From contig NZ_JALBYU010000025.1 in the NCBI RefSeq assembly GCF_029963765.1, forward strand, positions 19,330 through 83,329: 64,000 nucleotides of DNA. Direction: 5' to 3'. Source of the stretch: Pseudomonas sp. UYIF39 (lineage in GTDB: Bacteria; Pseudomonadota; Gammaproteobacteria; Pseudomonadales; Pseudomonadaceae). The position numbers were made by a program, and so were the translations under genes. This document shows, in pieces, positions 58,317-64,000 of the stretch. The notes below the pieces were generated by a model. It worked only from the letters and a program-made list of their open reading frames with translations. It had not been told where the DNA came from and did no database searches. Numbering within the stretch: position 1 is the first letter of the stretch; each line of letters begins with the position of its first letter.

Positions 58317-59375
58317 ATGGCCACATCAACTTCCCCATCGGATAACGCCTCTACGCCTGAAGCTTCCCGTCAGGTAGAAGGGCTCTTTCGAAACCATGCG
58401 CAGGTAAAGCGCGAAGGCTTCCGCAAAACCCTGCGCATCGTGTGGAACATGATCTTCCACAAACCGCGCGATACCCGTCCGACGGCGCCTGTCCCGGTGC
58501 AAACCCTGACTCAGGCAGCGTTGATCGCCGCCCCTGATCACAGCGTTTATCGTCTCGGTCATTCCACCGTACTGCTGAAGCTGCGGGGCAAATTCTGGAT
58601 CACCGATCCGGTCTTCGCCGAACGCGCCTCACCGGTGCAATGGGCCGGCCCCAAGCGTTTTCACCAGCCGCCGATCAGCCTCGAAGAGCTGCCGCCGATC
58701 GAAGCGGTGATCCTGTCCCACGATCACTACGACCACCTCGATTATCAAGCGGTGCTCAAACTGGCGGATAAGGCCAAGTACTTCCTCACACCGCTGGGCG
58801 TGGGCGACACCCTGATCAAGTGGGGCATCGACGCCAGCAAAGTCCGACAACTGGACTGGTGGCAAGGCACTGAGGTCGACGGTATTCAGTTCGTCGCCAC
58901 ACCTTCGCAGCATTTTTCTGGTCGAGGTCTGTTCGATGGCAACAGCACGCTTTGGGCCTCGTGGGTGATGATCGACGGTGACACGCGAATCTTCTTCAGC
59001 GGCGACAGCGGTTACTTCGATGGCTTCAAACGCATCGGCGAACAGTACGGCCCATTCGACCTGACGCTCATGGAAACCGGAGCCTACAACGTCGAGTGGC
59101 CGCATGTGCACATGCAGCCGGAGCAAACCCTGCAAGCGCACATCGACCTGAAAGGCCGCTGGTTATTTCCGATTCACAACGGCACGTTCGATTTGTCGAT
59201 GCACGCCTGGTTCGAACCTTTCGACCGCATTCTGGCGTTGGCCTGGGAGCGGAATGTTTCGATCACCACGCCGCAGATGGGTCAGGCGTTCAATGTGATG
59301 CATCCGCAGCGGGGTGGAGCCTGGTGGTCGGAGATGGAAAACGTTGGCGATCAGGGGGAGCCGCAGAACGCATAA
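58317..59375 (+). CDS. MBL-fold metallo-hydrolase (NAPE-PLD/RomA type)
   Basis: A 352-residue metallo-beta-lactamase-fold hydrolase. The metal site HxHxDH is in VILSHDHYDHLDYQAVLKL near residue 140. Other metal ligands are expected in ATPSQHFSGRGLFDGNST near residue 200, FFSGDSGYFDGFKRIGE near residue 225 and FPIHNGTFDLSMH near residue 285. The size and the N-terminal arm match the outer-membrane-protein-related RomA group and the N-acyl-phosphatidylethanolamine phospholipase D fold. The ATG at 58317 follows CTGGAG. Its substrate may be a lipid or another phosphodiester; not decided. Confidence 0.88.
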   Translation: MATSTSPSDNASTPEASRQVEGLFRNHAQVKREGFRKTLRIVWNMIFHKPRDTRPTAPVPVQTLTQAALIAAPDHSVYRLGHSTVLLKLRGKFWITDPVFAERASPVQWAGPKRFHQPPISLEELPPIEAVILSHDHYDHLDYQAVLKLADKAKYFLTPLGVGDTLIKWGIDASKVRQLDWWQGTEVDGIQFVATPSQHFSGRGLFDGNSTLWASWVMIDGDTRIFFSGDSGYFDGFKRIGEQYGPFDLTLMETGAYNVEWPHVHMQPEQTLQAHIDLKGRWLFPIHNGTFDLSMHAWFEPFDRILALAWERNVSITTPQMGQAFNVMHPQRGGAWWSEMENVGDQGEPQNA

Positions 59376-59422
59376 CGTTGTGAAGCCGGGCTGCTTACCT
59401 GCAAGCGGCCCGGGCCGACACC

Positions 59423-59740
59423 TCACTCAACCATCGCATAATCCGCCCGCCCAACCGGATCAGGCGTCGACCCTTTCACATTCATCCCTCGCCCCGGCGC
59501 GAACCCCGGGAAGAACACCAACCCCTCCGATTCAAACCGATAAGCCAACGCCAGCCGCGTAACATCCAGCACATCGCGTTCATCCTCAAATCGCTGAATA
59601 GCGTCCACCGAAACCCCGGATTCCCGAGACAGTTCCTCCACACTCCAACCCAGCATCGCTCGGGCCTGAACGCTATGCGCGGGGGTGAATTGGAAAAGGG
59701 CGATACGTTCCAGGGTGATTTTCATCGCATGAGAGGCCAT
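59423..59740 (-). CDS. Small XRE-type DNA-binding protein
   Basis: A 105-residue protein with a helix-turn-helix in its centre (RAMLGWSVEELSRESGVSVD near residues 30-50, then AIQRFEDERDVLDVTRLALA). The N-terminal arm MASHAMKITLERIALFQF and a C-terminal tail flank it. Starting at 59740 leaves GGAGA at suitable distance. No toxin partner is seen. It could autoregulate or act with unlinked genes. Confidence 0.78.
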   Translation of the reverse strand: MASHAMKITLERIALFQFTPAHSVQARAMLGWSVEELSRESGVSVDAIQRFEDERDVLDVTRLALAYRFESEGLVFFPGFAPGRGMNVKGSTPDPVGRADYAMVE

Positions 59741-59895
59741 GGTGTTCTCCGGGCTCAAGAGTGCTGATTCAAAAAATACTGTGTTTTTGTACAGTTGTTT
59801 TGAGTCCGGATCAAACTCATTTTTTGATCGGTTCTATTTTTTCGCTCAGGCAGGAGCGTTGGACCGATCACGCTATTTTTATTTGAGGAGGTTAT

Positions 59896-60849
59896 CTACT
59901 CATACACCGTCACCCGATTGCGCCCGGCCTTCTTCGACGCAAACAGCGCGTGGTCCGCCCAGGCGATCAGGTCGGCGTAATTGGTCGAGGGCTGGCTCAG
60001 GTCGGCCACCCCCAGGCTGATGGTGAAGCGGATGCTCTGATCGTTGTGCAGCACTTCCAGCCCTTCGACTGCCTTACGCAGACGCTCGGCGAAAACCCGT
60101 GCACCAGCCTTGTCGGTGTCCGAAAGCACCACGCCGAACTCTTCACCGCCATAACGCCCCGCCACATCGGTTTCGCGCACATGCTCGTGGATCAGCCTGG
60201 CGACTTCCTCGATGACCTTGTCGCCCGCCTGGTGACCATAGGTGTCGTTGACCCGCTTGAAGTGATCGATATCCAACATCACCAGGCTGGTGGCATTGCC
60301 ATAACGCTGGTGGCGGGCATAGGCGGCTTTCAGGCTTTCTTCCCAATGACCGCGGTTGTACAGGCCCGTCAGCCGATCGGTGCTGGAGAGATGCTGCAAT
60401 TGCGCATTGGCGGCCTGGAGCTGATGCCGGTTGGTGGCGACGTCGGTGACGTCATAGATCACTAGGCAGATATGGTTGATTTTGCCGTCGGTGGAGCGCA
60501 GCGGTAACAGCGTGGTGTTCTGGTACATGAACTCTTCCTGACCGGTGATCGGCTGGTAGTTCTTGAACCGCACCAGATACGGGCGCTGCTCCCAGACAGT
60601 GAACGCTGGCGTGCCCAGGGTCGCGACGCTTTCCACCTTGCGGCTGAACCATTGGCGGTCGATTTCGGGAAACAGACTGAAAAAATTCTGATTGTGGGAA
60701 TCCTTGGGCTGCACCCCGGAGCGGTTCTCCATAAAGGTGTTCCAGACCTGCACGCGGTAGTCGCGGTCGAGCACCACCACACCGACGTCGATGCTCTGGA
60801 CGATTGCCAGCAACCAGTGAAACTCGTTCAGATCGATAGGCACGTTCAT
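59896..60849 (-). CDS. PAS-GGDEF diguanylate cyclase
   Basis: A 317-residue enzyme making c-di-GMP. The N-terminal PAS domain is at about residues 15-125 (VVVLDRDYRVQVWNTFMENR), and the GGDEF domain is at about residues 155-315 with the active signature RYGGEEFGVVLSDTD near residue 243. The inhibitory I-site RETD lies five residues before GGEEF, so product inhibition should be intact. No membrane segment. It overlaps functionally with the response regulator whose stop lies three bases upstream of its start; the two are evidently an operon. Confidence 0.94.
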   Translation of the reverse strand: MNVPIDLNEFHWLLAIVQSIDVGVVVLDRDYRVQVWNTFMENRSGVQPKDSHNQNFFSLFPEIDRQWFSRKVESVATLGTPAFTVWEQRPYLVRFKNYQPITGQEEFMYQNTTLLPLRSTDGKINHICLVIYDVTDVATNRHQLQAANAQLQHLSSTDRLTGLYNRGHWEESLKAAYARHQRYGNATSLVMLDIDHFKRVNDTYGHQAGDKVIEEVARLIHEHVRETDVAGRYGGEEFGVVLSDTDKAGARVFAERLRKAVEGLEVLHNDQSIRFTISLGVADLSQPSTNYADLIAWADHALFASKKAGRNRVTVYE

Positions 60850-60852
60850 GGC

Positions 60853-61863
60853 TCAGTTCATCAAGTAGGCGAGTTTGTGGGTCAACCGCTCGATGGAGTC
60901 TTCCGTGAACAGCAACAATAGGTCGAAACGAATATCATGCCCTTCCAGGCTGTAGCTGATTTCCACCGCCAGGGTCTTTTTCCAGCGTTTTTGGTTGACC
61001 CGGATCAGCTCATCGATGGCCGCGTGCTGGCCGAGGATCTGCGGATGGCCTTGAGAAAACACCACGTCGATCTGTTCGGCAATGCTGCACAGGCATGCAC
61101 CGATCAGAACGCTGGAGAGGTCCAGCAGCATTTCCAGGTCCGAATAATCGCTGCTCTGACGCTGCATCAATTGCGCGATGTCGGCGATTTCCGAGTCGTG
61201 AAATATCAGCAGGGCTTCGCCGGCGATGCCACTGCCGATGAAACCCTGGCAGATGGCCGTGAGTTGCTTGCTGCTACTGGCATCGGTCAGGGCCATGTGC
61301 AATTCGCCGACTTCGAGGATGTTCACGTTCGGTACCGGCAACTGCACAAAGACTCCCAACACCTGGGCTATCAGGGCCGCCGCCCCGCCCATGGCAACGT
61401 TGATCGTTTCGCGGAACACATCGTGAAAACTGATGACCGTGTTCGCAGCCGGACGACTCCCCAGCGACGCCTGGCCGTGTTCCGTCAGTAGCCCCAGCTG
61501 ACTGAGTGTCTGGCGCAGCTCGTGTTCGTCGAAAGGCTTTTTCAGGAATGCCAACGCGCCCAGCTCACGCACGCGGCGCACCGCTTCTTCCTGAATGTCA
61601 CCGGAGATCACGATGACTTGCGCCTTCAATCCTTCGGCACGCAAGGCGCTCAATACCTGATAACCATCCATCTCCGGCATGGTCAGGTCGAGCAGCACCA
61701 CCTGCCCCAAACCCCGGCGTATGGCCTCCATTGCCTCGTGACCATTACCTGCCTCGGTAACCGAAACCGGCCAGTCCGCCGGCAGCGCCCGTAACACCTG
61801 CTTACGGGCCATGTTGGAGTCGTCACAAACCAGTAGGGGAATCACTGACACAAGATAGGGCAC
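60853..61863 (-). CDS. Response regulator with CheC-like domain
   Basis: A 336-residue protein. The receiver domain is at about residues 8-125; the phospho-acceptor Asp is in VVLLDLTMPEMDGYQVL near residue 58 and the conserved Lys in LAFLKKPFDEHEL near residue 105. A CheC/CheX-like phosphatase domain follows from about residue 150. It keeps one ExxN motif (FRETINVAMGGAAALIAQVL) but has LLDLSSVLIGACL where the second is expected, with Ser in place of Asn. A GTG start at 61863 is used; two more GTG codons follow within 18 bases, so the exact start is uncertain. Confidence 0.88.
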   Translation of the reverse strand: MPYLVSVIPLLVCDDSNMARKQVLRALPADWPVSVTEAGNGHEAMEAIRRGLGQVVLLDLTMPEMDGYQVLSALRAEGLKAQVIVISGDIQEEAVRRVRELGALAFLKKPFDEHELRQTLSQLGLLTEHGQASLGSRPAANTVISFHDVFRETINVAMGGAAALIAQVLGVFVQLPVPNVNILEVGELHMALTDASSSKQLTAICQGFIGSGIAGEALLIFHDSEIADIAQLMQRQSSDYSDLEMLLDLSSVLIGACLCSIAEQIDVVFSQGHPQILGQHAAIDELIRVNQKRWKKTLAVEISYSLEGHDIRFDLLLLFTEDSIERLTHKLAYLMN

Positions 61864-61980
61864 TCATCGGCGTTGGACATCAGGGAAAGCACTACGGCCC
61901 ATCATGCTCCATAAGCTTACAAAGACCACCTTATAAACAGGGTTTTACTCAGAATGACGTCCAGCAGGGTGAGCCAATGA

Positions 61981-62970
61981 CTATTGACTCGCCAACCCTG
62001 GCGCCTCACGAATGATGAAATGATCCAGGTTCTCAATATTGGCACTGAACACCCCGAACGTTTCTTCGGGATTTTTCTTGCTCGGCACCTGCTTCAACTC
62101 CGGCGTCACGCCATAAAAGAAGCAGTACAACTCTTTCCTGCTCTCACTGGCGTGCTTGATCTCTTCCAGAAACGCTTTGTGCTTGCGGTAGCTGTCGATC
62201 AGCTTCTTGCTCAAGTAAACATTGACTGAATAAGGCTTCTTCTTCGCCTCGTCCGGTTGCTTGAACCAGACCTTCTGTTCGAAGTCGATACGAAAGCTCT
62301 GCGTGTAATCCTTGATCTCCTTGATCTTGCCCCAGTAAATCAGCCCCTTGTTGTCCTGCAGATACTCGATCTTCTTGAAGAACGACCCATAAGGCGCCGT
62401 GTGCTCGCCAATCTTCAGCGGCATGCGCTTGAGCAACTCCTTGTCCTCGAAGTTCGACACAAAACACTCCACCGGGTGAGCGAAGACACTGGTCTTGTCC
62501 GGTGCCGACTCGCGGCTCGGGTGTTCGACGTCACTGGCCGCTGAAGAAGGTTTCGGATCATCACGCATCACGTCAGCCGCCACCGCCGGGTTCGACGGCT
62601 TACGCACATACTCACGTCGCGTCAGCAACAACTCCGACGGGAAATGCTCCTCACGACTGTCATCCGTTTCCGCACCGTCCGCGTCCAGGCCTGACGGCGA
62701 CGCCTTGAGACTGACATAAGGACAATCCGCAACATGCCGGGTGCTGGGCGTGTTCTTGAAGTGCGGGGTGCGAACGTAATTCACGTTTTTGGCATTAAAC
62801 GTCGTCAACACATTCGCCGCATCGAACGCCAAACGGCAGGCATCGTTGGGGCATTGGAAATGCTCCTTGGCGGAATCGAATTCCATGGTTTCGTCGAAAT
62901 TCAAATCGCGCACGTCATAGATCGACAACTTGTCGTCGAGACTGAGGCAGTAGGCGAGGTCGAATTTCAT
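61981..62970 (-). CDS. Unknown protein with N-terminal zinc-finger-like cluster
   Basis: A 329-residue soluble protein I do not recognise. The first 85 residues carry FQCPNDACRLAFDA (Cys 40, Cys 45), RTPHFKNTPSTRHVADCPY (His 70, His 79, Cys 83): a spacing like the Cys-Cys...HF...HxxxC zinc cluster at the front of CoiA-type and related nuclease-associated proteins. The middle (residues 90-160) is polar and low-complexity. The C-terminal 170 residues have a mixed fold (APYGSFFKKIEYLQDNKGLI; CFFYGVTPELKQVPSKKNPE). The frame is open to 63066; the ATG at 62970 is chosen. It lies beside an HNH endonuclease gene in an accessory-looking end of the window. Confidence 0.75.
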   Translation of the reverse strand: MKFDLAYCLSLDDKLSIYDVRDLNFDETMEFDSAKEHFQCPNDACRLAFDAANVLTTFNAKNVNYVRTPHFKNTPSTRHVADCPYVSLKASPSGLDADGAETDDSREEHFPSELLLTRREYVRKPSNPAVAADVMRDDPKPSSAASDVEHPSRESAPDKTSVFAHPVECFVSNFEDKELLKRMPLKIGEHTAPYGSFFKKIEYLQDNKGLIYWGKIKEIKDYTQSFRIDFEQKVWFKQPDEAKKKPYSVNVYLSKKLIDSYRKHKAFLEEIKHASESRKELYCFFYGVTPELKQVPSKKNPEETFGVFSANIENLDHFIIREAPGLASQ

Positions 62971-63077
62971 GGCGGGCTCGGGTCCTTGAGTGGGGAAGGG
63001 TATTAATAGCGGGAGGTGGGGCGGGTTGCACTTACTGTTTTCAACACAGAGCAAAATGGGCGGCAACCACCAAACCT

Positions 63078-63102
63078 GTGGGAGCGAGCCTGCTCGCGAA
63101 TC
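63078..63102. repeat. Solitary REP arm
   Basis: TGTGGGAGCGAGCCTGCTCGCGAAT matches one arm of the main REP family, with a partner arm not found within 150 bases. Confidence 0.75.
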
Positions 63103-63140
63103 CCGGCATCAACGCATTAACCAAGCCTGGCGCCCCATTT

Positions 63141-63272
63141 GTGGTGAGGGGATTTATCCCCGTTGGGTCGCGAAGCGGCCCCAAAACCAGCAGGCGCGGT
63201 ATGCCAGGAATAATGAGCTTGTTCGCTTGGCGACTGCTCTGCAGCCGAACGGGGGTAAACCCCCTCGCCACA
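63141..63272. repeat. Long inverted repeat, GTGGYGAGGGGxTTxxCCCC family, copy 3
   Basis: Outer arms GTGGTGAGGGGATTTATCCC and CCCCCTCGCCAC-type complement. Internal blocks GGGTCGCGAAGCGGCCCC and CTGCTCTGCAGCCGAACGGG are shared with copies 1 and 2. It fills most of the gap between the unknown protein and the HNH gene. Confidence 0.85.
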
Positions 63273-63289
63273 GATTTCATTCAGCGCGA

Positions 63290-63931
63290 TTATTCGGTTT
63301 TTAACCGTTTCACCTTCTTATAAAGCGAGGAGGTGAACTCGCCCCTATCGCTGGAATGGTGACAACGACGATGACAGTTCGGGCAAAGCGCCACAGCATT
63401 GCTCGTGCGATCCGAGCCTTCCTGCGCCAAATGCTTAACGTGATGAACCTCAAGAAACGGCCTGCCATCCTTTTCAAATGGAGCCGGCTCGCCACAGCCT
63501 TCGCATTTGCCTTCAGCCTGCTGGCGAACCCACGCTCTCACTTCAGGATCGCGAACATAAGACTTTCCGCTCGACTGTGTTTGCTCTGGTCGCTCAATCC
63601 CCTTCGGCTCATCTTTAAGCGGTTGCCGCTCAAGTTTGGCCGCTCGCTGCTCCAGCGTTGCCTCGTCTGCCGTCGGGGCAAAATCCTCGGGCGTCAAAGT
63701 GCTTGGCGCGTTCAGCGCTTCACGAATGCTGCGCGCAACATTGGCCCCGACATTCTTGGCGGGTTTGTATCCCTCAATACGAGCTCGGCCCAGTTCGACC
63801 AGCACGGTAGAGATGTTTTGCATCCGAAACTCAACAGACCCTTTAGTCCTACCGGCTAAGACTCCCTCACGCAGGATGCGATTCTCCTCAGTCTTAACGA
63901 CTTTCTGACCGCTCTGTTCGCGGGACAACAT
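63290..63931 (-). CDS. HNH endonuclease, probably 5'-truncated
   Basis: 213 residues remain. The HNH domain is at the C-terminus (about residues 140-200): CEGCGEPAPF supplies two zinc cysteines, FLEVHHVKHLAQEGSDRTSN the His pair, and VALCPNCHRRCHH the second zinc pair and catalytic His. The N-terminal part (GSVEFRMQNISTVLVELGRA, then RIEGYKPAKNVG) is the conserved arm found in many McrA-like HNH proteins, where it is preceded by further sequence. The frame stays open upstream of the ATG at 63931 but soon enters what looks like an insertion-sequence end, so the true start has probably been lost. Confidence 0.82.
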   Translation of the reverse strand: MLSREQSGQKVVKTEENRILREGVLAGRTKGSVEFRMQNISTVLVELGRARIEGYKPAKNVGANVARSIREALNAPSTLTPEDFAPTADEATLEQRAAKLERQPLKDEPKGIERPEQTQSSGKSYVRDPEVRAWVRQQAEGKCEGCGEPAPFEKDGRPFLEVHHVKHLAQEGSDRTSNAVALCPNCHRRCHHSSDRGEFTSSLYKKVKRLKTE

Positions 63932-63950
63932 GCTGAGATAGGCATTGTAG

Positions 63951-64000
63951 TGGTCTAATGAAACCGGACACCCATTTAGGCGAGAATGCTCGCCAGATCG
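63951..64000 (+). mobile_element. Probable left end of an insertion sequence (cut by window edge)
   Basis: TGGTCTAATGAAACCGGACA followed by CCCATTTAGGCGAGAATGCTC has the look of an IS3-type terminal inverted repeat in Pseudomonas, immediately upstream of the truncated HNH gene. The remainder, including any transposase, lies outside the window, so this is a guess from appearance and position. Confidence 0.4.

Noticed and set aside
96..63272. The recurring palindromes as possible CRISPR repeats
   Set aside because: They are isolated doublets of inverted arms scattered between genes, not direct repeats with regular spacers, and no cas gene is present.
1..64000. tRNA or rRNA genes
   Set aside because: No stretch with a convincing T-loop GGTTCGAATCC plus matching acceptor stem or any rRNA signature was noticed; reading by eye could miss one.

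Overview
The window looks like the chromosome of a Pseudomonas of the fluorescens group. It is GC-rich and carries the typical Pseudomonas cluster of glucose uptake and Entner-Doudoroff genes (gtsABCD, oprB, hexR, zwf, pgl, eda). It also has a gntR-gntK-gntP gluconate locus, a fadD tandem, and many REP-type palindromes with the arm GTGGGAGCGAGCTTGCTCGCG. All calls come from reading the sequence; no database search was run.

Layout. 1-12.7 kb: the tail of a probable sensor kinase, an AGE-family sugar epimerase, the four-gene glucose ABC transporter, porin OprB, a hexose-6-phosphate mutarotase, then hexR divergent from zwf-pgl-eda. 12.8-20.4 kb: a lone intradiol dioxygenase, a class V aminotransferase, small proteins, a FUSC/DUF1656/HlyD efflux triad, and a MaoC hydratase with an alpha/beta hydrolase. 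20.6-24.4 kb: two paralogous fadD genes. 24.6-33.6 kb: mixed housekeeping and regulatory genes (CsbD, YihY/BrkB, peptide deformylase, GNAT, two GSTs, LysR, a BdlA-like PAS-PAS-MCP protein, an MFS porter). 33.6-37.5 kb: a degraded PACE/LysR pair, then the gluconate locus. 37.6-48.8 kb: aminotransferase AlaC, LysE exporter, GNATs, an ECF sigma factor with its YCII partner, an intact LysR/PACE pair, SDR/LysR, and a PiT phosphate transporter. 49-61.9 kb: CorA-type transporter, a chemoreceptor, PepSY, GlpQ, an amidotransferase-like/ABM pair, LysR, TetR and a metallo-hydrolase, and a diguanylate cyclase with a CheC-type response regulator. 62-64 kb: an accessory-looking edge with a zinc-finger-like protein of unknown function, a 5'-truncated HNH endonuclease and what looks like an insertion-sequence end.

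How the genes work together. OprB and GtsABCD bring glucose to the cytoplasm. Zwf, Pgl and Eda carry it through the Entner-Doudoroff route under HexR. GntP and GntK feed gluconate in at 6-phosphogluconate under GntR. A HexR-like palindrome and three GntR-like TAGCGCT sites are visible. AAnAAnAA motifs of the Hfq/Crc type precede the starts of the epimerase, gtsA, oprB, zwf and gntP. A two-block motif with identical spacing is shared by the epimerase and gtsA promoters.

The most noteworthy observations are that shared promoter motif, the probable Hfq/Crc regulon, the deletion fusing halves of a divergent PACE/LysR pair next to an intact paralogous pair, a tiny remnant of a pyridoxamine-phosphate-oxidase-like gene, paired TetR operators, one repeat family found only between convergent genes, and an amidotransferase-like protein whose usual catalytic His is Gln. 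I did not find a clearly new multi-gene system. The right edge and the amidotransferase-like/ABM pair are the best leads.
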